A model generated the notes under the pieces. That model worked only from the letters and a program-made list of their open reading frames with translations. It was not told the origin of the DNA and did no database searches. Shown piece by piece: positions 1-8,763 of a stretch of 64,000 bases of DNA. The position numbers and the translations under genes were made by a program. Every line of letters begins with the position of its first letter. Positions within the stretch are counted from its first letter, which is position 1. The DNA lies in assembly GCA_963707665.1 (NCBI GenBank), contig CAVPQU010000011.1, positions 380,325 to 444,324 of the forward strand, written 5' to 3'. The stretch comes from DATJCV01 sp963707665. Lineage in GTDB: Bacteria > Pseudomonadota > Gammaproteobacteria > Burkholderiales > Burkholderiaceae_D.

Positions 1-517
1 GGCCTTTGCGCGCATCTTCGCCGACGTCGCGGATGATGTTGGTGAGCTGGAATGCCAGCCCCAGCTTTTCCGCGTACTGCAAGGTTTCCGGTCGCGTCGT
101 GCCGAAGATGCTGGCCGACAGGATGCCGACCACGCCTGCCACGTGCCAGCAGTAGTGCTCCAGGCGCGCAAAATTGGCGTACCGGGCCTGCTCCAGATCC
201 AGTTCCATGCCGCCGACGATCGCCTGCAAATGCGCGCCATCGAGCTGGTAGGTGGCCAAGTGCGGCTGCAACGCGCGCGTGACCGGATGCGTCGGTTTGC
301 CGCCCAGCATGGCATTGACTTCACCGCGCCACCAGTTCAGCTTGGCGCTGGCGACGGCGGCGTCGGTGCATTCATCGACCGCATCGTCGACTTCGCGGCA
401 GAACGCATAGAGCGCGGTGATTGCGCGGCGCTGCGCCGGTTGCAGGAACAGGAAGCTGTAGTAAAAACTGGAGCCGCTTTGCGCAGCCTTTTGTTGGCAG
501 TATTCGTCAGGAGACAT
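1..517 (-). CDS. hpnD: Presqualene diphosphate synthase HpnD (3' end outside window)
   Basis: Squalene/phytoene synthase family enzyme that condenses two farnesyl diphosphates to presqualene diphosphate, the first step toward squalene and hopanoids. Reading from the ATG at 517 the protein starts MSPDEYCQQKAAQSGSSFYY and shows the first Asp-rich motif (REVDDAVDE, about residues 41-49) and the family motif GLAFQLTNIIRDVGEDAR near residue 153. About 172 residues are visible, so roughly the C-terminal 100 residues lie beyond the window edge. The neighbouring hpnC on the same strand, transcribed toward it, supports the HpnC/HpnD/HpnE squalene pathway; family assignment is from motifs, HpnD versus HpnC from gene order and the QLTNIIRD motif. 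Confidence 0.88.
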   Translation of the reverse strand, partial: MSPDEYCQQKAAQSGSSFYYSFLFLQPAQRRAITALYAFCREVDDAVDECTDAAVASAKLNWWRGEVNAMLGGKPTHPVTRALQPHLATYQLDGAHLQAIVGGMELDLEQARYANFARLEHYCWHVAGVVGILSASIFGTTRPETLQYAEKLGLAFQLTNIIRDVGEDARKG

Positions 518-740
518 GAAAATGGGGGCAGGAGAACGATTCGAGTCGGGCGGGGAAAAGCCGTTATGCTGGCCGAGTGCGGATGAGGCGACAAATCGGC
601 TGTGACAAGCTGATGACAACAATCCCCGCCATTTTCAAGACCACAGAGTATAGGTTAAATAGGTATTAATTCGGCGGCATTTGCTAGCGGATAAAAAATA
701 CACTCCGCACTATATTGGTCTCCAGAGCCGTGCAATGCGA

Positions 741-1556
741 TCACCCGCGCATCTTGAGCGCCGCCCACAGCATAGGCACGCCATCACCAGGACCGAGCTG
801 CGGGCGGTGCCGGAAGACGTCGTAATTCGCCGCCTCGATACGCGCCAGAATCCGCAGGCCGCCCTGGACCACCAGCCGCAATTCCCAGCCGATGCGGCCG
901 GGCAAGCGGCATGCCAGCGGCGCACCGGACAGCATCAGGTTGCGTGTGCGCGTCACTTCAAAGTCCATCAATGCACGCCAGCCGACATCGGTGCTGGCGG
1001 CGGCAATCTGGTCATCCTGAACGCCAAAGTGGGCGAGGTCTTCCTGCGGCAGATAAATCCGGCCTTTTTGCCAGTCTAGCGCGACATCCTGCCAGAAGTT
1101 AGTCAACTGCAAGGCTGTACAAATTGCATCCGCATCACGTAAATTGCGCGGATTCACGGCGCCGTACAGGTGCAGCATCAGATGCCCAACCGGGTTGGCA
1201 GAGCGATGACAGTAGTCGAGCAGGGCAGCGAAAGTGGCATAGCGCGAGGTCATCACATCCTGCCGAAATGCCGACAGCAAATCGTGCAATGGCTGCAATG
1301 GCAGGTCGAATTCCGCTACGACTTTCGCCAGTGGCGCGAACACCGGACCACTGACCGTTTGCTTGCGTTCGATTTGCCGCAAAGCCAAAGCGTATTCGTC
1401 CAGGGCGGCCAAGCGATCGGCAGGCGCGGCGTTGCCTTCGTCCGCCAAATCATCGGCGCTGCGAGCAAACGCATAGATGGCACGTACGGCTGGCCGCAAA
1501 CCGGGTGGCAGCAGCCAGGAGGCAACCGGGAAATTTTCGTAGTGATCGATTGACAT
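741..1556 (-). CDS. hpnC: Squalene synthase HpnC
   Basis: Squalene/phytoene synthase homologue, 271 residues, the partner of HpnD in converting presqualene diphosphate toward hydroxysqualene in hopanoid-type squalene synthesis. Visible motifs are the first Asp-rich site FARSADDLADEG (about residues 30-41) and the second, LTNFWQDVALDWQKGRIYLP (about residues 158-177). The ATG at 1556 was chosen because MSIDHYENFPVASWLLP matches the normal N-terminus; a much longer open frame continues upstream through tig antisense and is not coding. The gap to hpnD is 223 bp and may hold a separate promoter. Family confidence is high. Confidence 0.9.
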   Translation of the reverse strand: MSIDHYENFPVASWLLPPGLRPAVRAIYAFARSADDLADEGNAAPADRLAALDEYALALRQIERKQTVSGPVFAPLAKVVAEFDLPLQPLHDLLSAFRQDVMTSRYATFAALLDYCHRSANPVGHLMLHLYGAVNPRNLRDADAICTALQLTNFWQDVALDWQKGRIYLPQEDLAHFGVQDDQIAAASTDVGWRALMDFEVTRTRNLMLSGAPLACRLPGRIGWELRLVVQGGLRILARIEAANYDVFRHRPQLGPGDGVPMLWAALKMRG

Positions 1557-1738
1557 GCGCGTGGGCAATCCTGGCTGGCGATTAAATTGCTCAATGGTAA
1601 AGGAGAAAACGCGGACATGATTCTTCGCTTGAAGTAAAATCACGGGTTGAATTAAAAACGCTGCCGGCACGGGCGGCGCAGGCGGATCGGCGTTATTCGG
1701 TCGGCGCCATCGATTCGCCTGTGCCAGGCATGTATCCC

Positions 1739-1825
1739 GCGAGGATGGCGAAATTGGTAGACGCACCAGGTTTAGGTCCTGACGCCAGAAATGGTGTGGG
1801 GGTTCGAGTCCCCCTCCTCGCACCA
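1739..1825 (+). tRNA. tRNA-Leu (anticodon UAG)
   Basis: Class II tRNA of 87 nt including an encoded CCA. The acceptor stem GCGAGGA pairs with TCCTCGC, the D-loop region is AAATTGGTAGACGC, the anticodon loop TTTAGGT gives UAG, there is a long variable arm, and the T-loop is GGTTCGAGTCC. It lies 28 bp before tig. Confidence 0.96.
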
Positions 1826-1853
1826 CGGAATTTTTACTATTTGGACGATTCAC

Positions 1854-3203
1854 ATGGCAACTGCAGTCGAAACCCTGGATAAACTTGAACGCCGCATCAC
1901 CATCACGCTGCCGCTGGCCGAGGTGCAGTCGGAAGTTGAAAAGAGGCTGAAAATTCGTGCCCGCACGGCCAAGGCGCCGGGCTTTCGTCCAGGCAAAGTG
2001 CCAATGAAAATGGTTGCCGCGCAATTCGGCTATCAGGTCGAAAGCGAAGTGTTGAACGACCAGGTAGGTCGTGCCTTTGCCCAGGCGACCAGCGAAAACA
2101 ACTTGCGCGTCGCCGGTTTTCCGAATATCGAGCCAAAAACCGGTGAAGCCGTGCCGGAAGGGGCGGTGGTATTCGACGCCACCTTCGAGGTGTACCCGGA
2201 GGTAAAAATTGGCGACCTGTCGGCTGCCGAAGTGGAAAAGACCACAACTGACATAAGCGCAGCCGAAATTGACAAAACACTCGAAATCCTGCGCAAGCAA
2301 CGAGTTCATTATCACGTCAAGGGACAGCCAGACGCCCATGGCGATGGCGGTGACGACCTCACTGCGCAAAACGGCGACCGTGTCACGGTCGACTTTACCG
2401 GCACCATCGACGGCGTTGAGTTTCAAGGTGGTAAAGCTGTCGATTACGCCTTTGTTTTGGGCGAAGGGCGCATGCTGCCAGAGTTCGAGGCGGCTACGAT
2501 CGGACTCAAGGTTGGTGAGTCGAAGGTGTTTCCGCTGGCATTCCCGGCCGATTATCACGGCAAGGACGTGGCCGGTAAAACCGCAGAGTTTACGATCGTC
2601 CTGAAAAAAGTCGAATGGGCGCACTTGCCGGAAGTCGATGCCGAATTCGCCAAATCGCTGGGTGTTGAAAGCGGCGACCTGACGAAAATGCGCGAAGACA
2701 TCAAGCAAAACCTGGAACGCGAAGTCAAGTCGCGCATCAAAGCCAAGAACAAGGATAGCGTGATGGAAGCCTTGATCAAGGTGAGCGAGTTGGAAGTGCC
2801 GAAAGCACTGGTTGAGCAGGATGTCCAGCGCCTGATGGAAATGACGCGCCAAGACATGCAGCAGCGCGGGATGAACGTCAAGGACGTGGCGCTGCCGGCG
2901 GAACTATTCACGGCGCAGGCGGAACGGCGCGTGCGGCTCGGCTTGATTCTGGCCGAAGTCGTCAAGGCCAACAACCTGCAGGCGACGCCGGAGCAAGTCA
3001 AGGCGCAAGTTGAAGATTTTGCGCAAAGCTATGAAGATCCGCAGCAAGTGCTGAAGTATTATTTCAGCGATCGTCAGCGCTTGGCCGAGGTGGAAGCTCT
3101 TGTTTTGGAAGAAAACGTCGTCAATTACGTAATGGAGAAGGCCAAAGTCGCCGAAAAAACGGTGGCCTTTGATGAATTGATGGGCAATCAGACACAATCG
3201 TGA
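1854..3203 (+). CDS. tig: Trigger factor, ribosome-associated chaperone and prolyl isomerase
   Basis: Ribosome-bound folding chaperone of 449 residues that meets nascent chains at the exit tunnel. The ribosome-binding signature is visible as GFRPGKVPMKM around residues 43-53; a FKBP-type PPIase domain follows (GDRVTVDFTGTIDGVEFQGG, about residues 180-199), and the C-terminal part is helical. The ATG at 1854 gives the normal N-terminus MATAVETLDKLERRITITLP; an upstream in-frame ATG lies inside tRNA-Leu and is rejected. It is the first gene of the tig-clpP-clpX block. Confidence 0.97.
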   Translation: MATAVETLDKLERRITITLPLAEVQSEVEKRLKIRARTAKAPGFRPGKVPMKMVAAQFGYQVESEVLNDQVGRAFAQATSENNLRVAGFPNIEPKTGEAVPEGAVVFDATFEVYPEVKIGDLSAAEVEKTTTDISAAEIDKTLEILRKQRVHYHVKGQPDAHGDGGDDLTAQNGDRVTVDFTGTIDGVEFQGGKAVDYAFVLGEGRMLPEFEAATIGLKVGESKVFPLAFPADYHGKDVAGKTAEFTIVLKKVEWAHLPEVDAEFAKSLGVESGDLTKMREDIKQNLEREVKSRIKAKNKDSVMEALIKVSELEVPKALVEQDVQRLMEMTRQDMQQRGMNVKDVALPAELFTAQAERRVRLGLILAEVVKANNLQATPEQVKAQVEDFAQSYEDPQQVLKYYFSDRQRLAEVEALVLEENVVNYVMEKAKVAEKTVAFDELMGNQTQS

Positions 3204-3234
3204 TGCACCGCCACGATTATTTCAGGGAAAACGA

Positions 3235-3861
3235 ATGACAAACTTCACACGACACTCTGCACTGGATACCGAGATGCTGGGTATGGTGCCGATGGTCATC
3301 GAACAAAGCGGGCGTGGCGAACGGGCTTATGATATTTATTCCCGTCTGCTGAAAGAACGTGTCATTTTCCTGGTCGGACCGGTTAATGACCAGACCGCCA
3401 ACCTGATTGTGGCGCAATTGCTGTTTTTGGAAAGCGAAAATCCGGACAAGGATATTTCCTTGTATATCAACTCGCCTGGTGGGTCGGTTTCAGCCGGCAT
3501 GGCGATTTACGATACCATGCAGTTCATCAAGCCGGACGTATCCACTCTGTGCACCGGCTTGGCGGCATCGATGGGTGCCTTCCTGCTTGCAGCTGGCGCC
3601 AAGGGCAAGCGCTTTTCGCTTCCCAATTCGCGCATCATGATCCATCAGCCGCTTGGCGGCGCACAAGGGCAGGCGTCGGATATCGAAATTCAGGCACGCG
3701 AAATCCTGTATTTGCGTGAACGCCTGAATAATATTCTGGCGGAAAAAACTGGACAATCGGTGGAGCAGATCGGCAAGGATACCGACCGGGACAATTTCAT
3801 GTCCGCGGATGCCGCGGCCGAATACGGCCTGATCGATAAAGTACTGACCAATCGCAGCTGA
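3235..3861 (+). CDS. clpP: ATP-dependent Clp protease proteolytic subunit
   Basis: Serine peptidase subunit (208 residues) that forms the tetradecameric barrel fed by ClpX or ClpA. The catalytic triad is visible: Ser112 in GLAASMGAF, His137 in IMIHQPLGG and Asp186 in DTDRDNFMS. A purine-rich ribosome-binding site (AGGGAAAACG) precedes the ATG. It lies 31 bp after tig and is followed by a terminator-like hairpin before clpX, so clpX may be partly uncoupled. Confidence 0.98.
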   Translation: MTNFTRHSALDTEMLGMVPMVIEQSGRGERAYDIYSRLLKERVIFLVGPVNDQTANLIVAQLLFLESENPDKDISLYINSPGGSVSAGMAIYDTMQFIKPDVSTLCTGLAASMGAFLLAAGAKGKRFSLPNSRIMIHQPLGGAQGQASDIEIQAREILYLRERLNNILAEKTGQSVEQIGKDTDRDNFMSADAAAEYGLIDKVLTNRS

Positions 3862-3879
3862 TCCCGGGCGCCATGCCGA

Positions 3880-3917
3880 ATGCCCGGACGCCACCCCGTC
3901 CGGGCATTTCATTTTTA
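3880..3917 (+). terminator. Hairpin after clpP, probable partial terminator
   Basis: Perfect 11-bp stem ATGCCCGGACG / CGTCCGGGCAT (3880-3890 and 3897-3907) with a 6-nt loop and a T-rich but interrupted tail (TTCATTTTTATT). It lies 18 bp after the clpP stop and may attenuate readthrough into clpX. Confidence 0.7.
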
Positions 3918-4016
3918 TTCCCGAACAACTTCGGTGCCAGGATTTTCTTGCGGCCGCCGTGACGAATCCGGAATTCGCAGGTAATATCAAACCGAACTTC
4001 ATTCACACCGAGTCTT

Positions 4017-5285
4017 ATGCCTGACAAAAAATCTTCCAGTGGCGAAAAACTGCTTTATTGCTCCTTTTGCGGCAAAAGTCAGCATGAAGTAAAAAAGTTG
4101 ATTGCTGGCCCTTCAGTCTTCATCTGCGACGAATGCATTGATTTATGCAATGACATCATTCGTGATGAAGCGTCTGGCGTCGATGCAATGGACAGTTCCA
4201 AGAAGGATTTGCCCACTCCGCACGAAATTACAGAGTTGCTGGATCAGTATGTGATTGGGCAGACTAATGCGAAACGGATACTCTCGGTCGCGGTTTACAA
4301 CCATTACAAGCGTCTCAAGCACCTTGGCAACAAAGATGACGTCGAATTGGCAAAAAGCAATATCCTGCTGGTTGGGCCAACCGGCTCCGGCAAGACCTTG
4401 CTGGCTCAAACACTGGCACGGATGTTGAATGTGCCATTCGTGATTGCCGATGCGACCACGCTAACCGAAGCGGGCTATGTCGGCGAGGATGTTGAAAATA
4501 TCATCCAGAAACTGTTGCAGAACTGTAACTACGAGGTCGAGAAAGCTCAAAAGGGTATTGTTTATATTGACGAAATCGACAAGATTTCGCGCAAATCGGA
4601 TAACCCATCGATTACCCGTGATGTCTCGGGCGAAGGCGTCCAGCAAGCACTGCTGAAGCTGATCGAGGGCACGATGGCTTCGGTGCCACCGCAAGGTGGC
4701 CGCAAACATCCGAATCAGGATTTCGTGCAGATCGACACCACCAACATCATGTTTATTTGTGGTGGTGCGTTCGATGGATTGGCAAAAATCATTTCGAACC
4801 GCTCTGAAAAAAGCGGGATCGGTTTTTCGGCCAGTGTCAAGAGCCGCAAGGAAAGGGCCGCCAGCGAAATGCTGGTGGATACCGAGCCCGAGGATTTAAT
4901 CAAGTTCGGCCTGATACCGGAATTGGTCGGGCGTTTGCCAGTGGTGGCAACCCTCACCGAACTGGATGAGGCGGCATTGATCCAAATTCTGCTGGAGCCG
5001 AAAAACGCGCTGATCAAACAGTATGCGAAATTGCTACAGATGGAAGGTGCCGAGCTTGAAATCCGGCCAGCGGCCTTGCATGCGATTGCACGCAAGGCGA
5101 TTGCACGCAAGACTGGCGCGCGCGGCCTGCGCTCCATCATCGAACAGGCATTGCTGGACGTGATGTATGAATTGCCAGACCAGCAAAACGTCGCCAAGGT
5201 TGTAATCGACGAGGGTACGATTACGAACGGCGCCAAGCCATTGCTGATCTATCATGAACAGCCCAAGGTCTCAGGCGCCAAGTGA
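4017..5285 (+). CDS. clpX: ATP-dependent Clp protease ATP-binding subunit ClpX
   Basis: AAA+ unfoldase of 422 residues that feeds substrates to ClpP. The N-terminal C4 zinc finger is visible (Cys15, Cys18, Cys37, Cys40). The AAA domain carries Walker A GPTGSGKT (about residues 120-127), Walker B IVYIDEIDK (about residues 185-193), and the ISNRSEKSGIGFSA segment near the IGF loop used to dock on ClpP. Length is normal for the family. It lies 155 bp after clpP with the hairpin between them. Confidence 0.98.
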   Translation: MPDKKSSSGEKLLYCSFCGKSQHEVKKLIAGPSVFICDECIDLCNDIIRDEASGVDAMDSSKKDLPTPHEITELLDQYVIGQTNAKRILSVAVYNHYKRLKHLGNKDDVELAKSNILLVGPTGSGKTLLAQTLARMLNVPFVIADATTLTEAGYVGEDVENIIQKLLQNCNYEVEKAQKGIVYIDEIDKISRKSDNPSITRDVSGEGVQQALLKLIEGTMASVPPQGGRKHPNQDFVQIDTTNIMFICGGAFDGLAKIISNRSEKSGIGFSASVKSRKERAASEMLVDTEPEDLIKFGLIPELVGRLPVVATLTELDEAALIQILLEPKNALIKQYAKLLQMEGAELEIRPAALHAIARKAIARKTGARGLRSIIEQALLDVMYELPDQQNVAKVVIDEGTITNGAKPLLIYHEQPKVSGAK

Positions 5286-5382
5286 TCGCGCTACTGGAAA
5301 ACGAAAGATCGGTTGAACACATGAACTCGTTTTGAACGCAGTACAATTTCCTTCACCGGGAAGCACTCTGGCTTCCGTTGCC

Positions 5383-5420
5383 GAGCCACCCGACGGAAGT
5401 TTCGTATGTGGCTCTTTTTA
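5383..5420 (+). terminator. Probable terminator after clpX
   Basis: Stem GAGCCAC / GTGGCTC (5383-5389 and 5408-5414) with an 18-nt loop followed by TTTTTATT. A second inverted repeat (GGAAGC/GCTTCC, about 5359-5376) precedes it. Position between clpX and lon fits transcription termination. Confidence 0.65.
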
Positions 5421-5520
5421 TTGCTATTACCAATGAAGGACGTGATTTTGTCGATATCCGGCCTTGTGTTTCGGCCGCTCGCGCCAACATCAATAGCAGG
5501 TTTTCTTGATAAGGCTCGCC

Positions 5521-7929
5521 ATGACAACGACACAACTGACTGAACACACGCAACTGCCGCTATTGCCATTACGGGACGTAGTTGTATTTCCGCATATGGT
5601 GATTCCATTGTTTGTCGGCCGCCCGAAATCGATCAAGGCGCTGGAAGCGGCCATGGAGCAGGGCAAGAGCATCATGCTGGCGGCGCAAAAGGCAGCTGCC
5701 AAGGACGAGCCGACAGCCGACGACATTTATGAAATCGGCTGCGTCGCCAATATTCTGCAAATGCTGAAACTGCCTGACGGCACCGTCAAGGTGCTGGTCG
5801 AAGGTGCGCAGCGGGCGCGTATTCAGCACATCAGCGAACTTGACACGCATTTTGTCGCGGACGTGACACCGATCGAATCGGAGCCAGGCGACGACTCGGA
5901 AGTCGAGGCGATGCGGCGCGCGATCGTCCAGCAGTTTGATCAATACGTCAAACTCAACAAAAAAATTCCTCCCGAAATTCTCACGTCGCTGGCCGGCATC
6001 GACGACGCCGGACGCTTGGCTGATACCATCGCTGCCCATCTGCCGCTGAAGCTGGAGCAGAAGCAGGTCATCCTGGAGATTTTCGATGTCGCCAAGCGGC
6101 ATGAGCATCTGCTGGGACAGCTTGAGGGCGAGCTGGATATCCTTCAGGTCGAGAAGCGTATCCGGGGCCGCGTCAAGCGGCAGATGGAAAAATCGCAGCG
6201 CGAATACTACCTGAACGAACAGGTCAAGGCGATCCAGAAGGAGTTGGGCGAAGGCGAGGAAGGTGCCGACCTCGAAGACCTGGAGAAAAAAATCATCGCC
6301 GCCCGCATGCCGAAAGAAGCACGCGACAAGGCTCTCAATGAATTGAAAAAATTGAAGATGATGTCGCCGATGTCGGCCGAAGCAACGGTCGTGCGCAACT
6401 ATATCGACACGCTGGTAGGTTTGCCATGGAAGAAAAAATCCAAGGTCAACAACGACCTGGCGAACGCCGAGAAGGTGCTGGAAGGCGATCACTACGGGCT
6501 GGAGAAGGTCAAGGAACGTATTCTGGAATATCTCGCCGTACAGCAGCGAGTCGACAAATTGAAGGCACCGATCCTGTGCTTCGTCGGCCCGCCAGGGGTC
6601 GGCAAGACTTCGCTCGGTCAGTCGATCGCGCGCGCGACCAACCGCAAGTACGTCCGCATGGCATTGGGCGGCGTGCGCGACGAAGCCGAAATTCGCGGCC
6701 ATCGCCGTACCTACATCGGCTCCATGCCGGGCAAGATACTGCAAAGCCTGGCGAAATCCGGCGTGCGCAACCCGCTGTTCCTGCTGGATGAAATCGATAA
6801 ACTCGGCATGGATTTTCGCGGCGACCCGTCATCCGCCTTGCTGGAGGTGCTGGATCCGGAACAGAACCATACCTTTTCCGATCATTACATCGAGGTTGAT
6901 TTCGACTTGTCCGATGTGATGTTTGTGGCGACGTCGAACTCCTTCAATATCCCGCCGGCTTTGCTGGACAGGATGGAAGTCATTCGCCTGGCCGGGTACA
7001 CCGAGGACGAAAAAACCAGTATCGCGCAACGTTATTTGCTGCCCAAGCAGGTCCGGAATAACGGTTTGAAGGAGAACGAGATCAGCGTGGCCGAATCGGC
7101 ACTGCGCGACATCATTCGTTACTACACGCGCGAAGCCGGAGTACGTTCGCTGGAGCGCGAAATCTCCAAGATTTGCCGCAAGGTGGTCAAGATGCTGTTG
7201 CTCCAGAAGCAGAGCAAGAAGGTCGCGGTTACGTCAAAGAATCTGGACAAGTTCCTGGGGGTGCGCCGTTTTGACTTTGGCGTTGCGGAAAAAGACAACC
7301 AGGTCGGGCAGGTGACAGGTCTGGCATGGACCGAGGTCGGCGGCGAGCTGTTGACGATCGAAGCGATGAGCATGCCAGGCAAGGGCGGGATTATCCGTAC
7401 CGGCACACTCGGCGATGTGATGAAAGAGTCGATCGAGGCGGCGCGCACCGTGGTGCGCAGTCGCGCAAAGCGGCTTGGCATCAAGAACGAGGTTTTTGAA
7501 AAAAGCGATATCCATATCCACGTGCCGGAAGGCGCGACGCCGAAGGATGGACCATCGGCCGGGATTGCCATGACCACCGCGTTGGTATCGACGTTCGCAG
7601 GCATTCCGGTGCGCGCCGACGTTGCGATGACGGGTGAAATTACACTGCGTGGCGAAGTATTGCCAATTGGCGGTCTGAAGGAAAAATTGCTGGCCGCGCA
7701 CCGAGGCGGCATCAAGACCGTGCTGATCCCGGAGCAAAACGTGAAGGACTTGGCCGAGATACCGGACAACGTCAAAAACAAGCTCGAAATCGTTCCGGTG
7801 CGCTGGATCGACAAGGTGCTGGAAATCGCTCTGGAGCGGGCTCCTGTAGCACTCACCGAGGAGCAGGATCTGGTCACGACCAGCGTAACGACTGGCGCGC
7901 CGAGCGACCCAGGCGTGGTCACCCACTAA
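5521..7929 (+). CDS. lon: ATP-dependent protease Lon
   Basis: Homo-oligomeric AAA+ serine protease of 802 residues that degrades misfolded and regulatory proteins. An N-terminal LON substrate domain is followed by the AAA module (GPPGVGKTS near residue 357, LFLLDEIDKLG) and the protease domain, whose Ser-Lys dyad falls at Ser679 (DGPSAG) and Lys722 (GGLKEKLLAAH), the same numbers as in E. coli Lon. The ATG at 5521 was chosen over a TTG five codons upstream because it follows an AAGG site. A strong intrinsic terminator follows. Confidence 0.98.
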   Translation: MTTTQLTEHTQLPLLPLRDVVVFPHMVIPLFVGRPKSIKALEAAMEQGKSIMLAAQKAAAKDEPTADDIYEIGCVANILQMLKLPDGTVKVLVEGAQRARIQHISELDTHFVADVTPIESEPGDDSEVEAMRRAIVQQFDQYVKLNKKIPPEILTSLAGIDDAGRLADTIAAHLPLKLEQKQVILEIFDVAKRHEHLLGQLEGELDILQVEKRIRGRVKRQMEKSQREYYLNEQVKAIQKELGEGEEGADLEDLEKKIIAARMPKEARDKALNELKKLKMMSPMSAEATVVRNYIDTLVGLPWKKKSKVNNDLANAEKVLEGDHYGLEKVKERILEYLAVQQRVDKLKAPILCFVGPPGVGKTSLGQSIARATNRKYVRMALGGVRDEAEIRGHRRTYIGSMPGKILQSLAKSGVRNPLFLLDEIDKLGMDFRGDPSSALLEVLDPEQNHTFSDHYIEVDFDLSDVMFVATSNSFNIPPALLDRMEVIRLAGYTEDEKTSIAQRYLLPKQVRNNGLKENEISVAESALRDIIRYYTREAGVRSLEREISKICRKVVKMLLLQKQSKKVAVTSKNLDKFLGVRRFDFGVAEKDNQVGQVTGLAWTEVGGELLTIEAMSMPGKGGIIRTGTLGDVMKESIEAARTVVRSRAKRLGIKNEVFEKSDIHIHVPEGATPKDGPSAGIAMTTALVSTFAGIPVRADVAMTGEITLRGEVLPIGGLKEKLLAAHRGGIKTVLIPEQNVKDLAEIPDNVKNKLEIVPVRWIDKVLEIALERAPVALTEEQDLVTTSVTTGAPSDPGVVTH

Positions 7930-7944
7930 GTTCTGGATGCTTCG

Positions 7945-7973
7945 AAAAAGCGCTCGCAAGAGCGCTTTTTTTT
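7945..7973 (+). terminator. Intrinsic terminator after lon
   Basis: Stem AAAAAGCGCTC / GAGCGCTTTTT with a GCAA tetraloop and eight Ts at the end, 15 bp after the lon stop. Nearly symmetric, so it could act on both strands. Confidence 0.93.
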
Positions 7974-8044
7974 CGACCGTGATTCCGGAGCGCCGCAACA
8001 TGCCGCAAAGCCTTGGTGAAATGGGTGTTTGAGCCGCAAAGCGC

Positions 8045-8073
8045 TTGACACAAGGCGTTGCGGCTTGTTTAAT
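8045..8073 (+). promoter_or_regulatory. Sigma-70-type promoter of hup
   Basis: Consensus -35 TTGACA at 8045-8050 and a -10 TTTAAT at 8068-8073 with the optimal 17-bp spacer, about 97 bp upstream of the HU start codon. Assigned from sequence match only. Confidence 0.65.
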
Positions 8074-8170
8074 ACGGGCTGCAGATTTTTTCTGCATACG
8101 CGATCGGTGTATGGCAAGAATAAAGCGAAAAACAGCGTTGCGAAATTCAACCTTTCTGAGGGGGACATAA

Positions 8171-8443
8171 GTGAATAAAACTGAATTGATTGATCACATG
8201 GCGAGGTCGGCGGATATCTCCAAAGCGGCCGCGACCCGCGCACTGGAATCCATGATCGCGGTGGTAAAAACGACGTTGAAAAAAAACGGTAGCGTGACTC
8301 TGGTCGGTTTCGGTACGTTCTCGGTTGGCAAGCGTGCGGCCCGTACTGGCCGCAATCCGCGCACCGGTGAAGCAATCAAAATCAAGGCAGCGAAAGTTCC
8401 TAAATTTAAACCTGGCAAAGCTTTGAAAGATGCTGTAAACTAG
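8171..8443 (+). CDS. hupB: HU family DNA-binding protein
   Basis: Small nucleoid-associated protein, 90 residues, that bends DNA as a dimer. It starts at a GTG preceded by GAGGGGGACATAA. The protein has the helical N-terminus MNKTELIDHMARSADISKAA and the beta-arm motif GRNPRTGEAIKIKAAKVPKF near residues 61-80 that intercalates in the minor groove. The strong upstream promoter and position after lon match the normal order in Burkholderiales. The hupB name rather than hupA is by context. Confidence 0.96.
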   Translation: MNKTELIDHMARSADISKAAATRALESMIAVVKTTLKKNGSVTLVGFGTFSVGKRAARTGRNPRTGEAIKIKAAKVPKFKPGKALKDAVN

Positions 8444-8506
8444 TGTTTTTTTGGCGTTGCTAATAATAAAAACTCCAGAATGTTTGGCTGGCTAAGTGAT
8501 TAAGTA

Positions 8507-8582
8507 GGGTGCTTAGCTCAGTTGGTAGAGCGGCGCCCTTACAAGGCGTAGGTCGGGAGTTCGAGCCTCTCAGCACCCACCA
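8507..8582 (+). tRNA. tRNA-Val (anticodon UAC)
   Basis: 76-nt tRNA with encoded CCA. Acceptor stem GGGTGCT / AGCACCC, D-arm GCTCAGTTGGTAGAGC, anticodon loop CTTACAA, T-loop GTTCGAGCC. Confidence 0.96.
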
Positions 8583-8607
8583 GACAGTCAAATTTGCAGT
8601 AAATCCA

Positions 8608-8684
8608 GGAGTGGTAGTTCAGTTGGTTAGAATACCGGCCTGTCACGCCGGGGGTCGCGGGTTCGAGTCCCGTCCACTCCGCCA
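8608..8684 (+). tRNA. tRNA-Asp (anticodon GUC)
   Basis: 77-nt tRNA with encoded CCA, 25 bp after tRNA-Val. Acceptor stem GGAGTGG / CCACTCC, anticodon loop CTGTCAC giving GUC, T-arm GCGGGTTCGAGTCCCGT. Confidence 0.96.
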
Positions 8685-8690
8685 ACAATC

Positions 8691-8720
8691 AAAAAAGGCG
8701 AACGCAAGTTCGCCTTTTTT
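8691..8720 (+). terminator. Terminator after the tRNA pair
   Basis: Symmetric hairpin AAAAAAGGCGAAC - GCAA - GTTCGCCTTTTTT directly after tRNA-Asp and 43 bp before ppiD. Confidence 0.93.
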
Positions 8721-8763
8721 CATATCTGATTACTGTTCGTAATTTGTCCCTGATTGGCTGATC

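Noticed and set aside
641..705. AGAGTATAG and ATACACTCC between hpnD and hpnC resembling the paired-GAGTAT boxes
   Set aside because: The two boxes are in opposite orientation, deviate at several bases and do not keep the 53-bp direct spacing.
741..2852. 703-codon open frame antisense to tig and continuing into hpnC
   Set aside because: Only the part from 1556 downward matches HpnC; the rest is antisense to the well-conserved trigger factor gene and tRNA-Leu.
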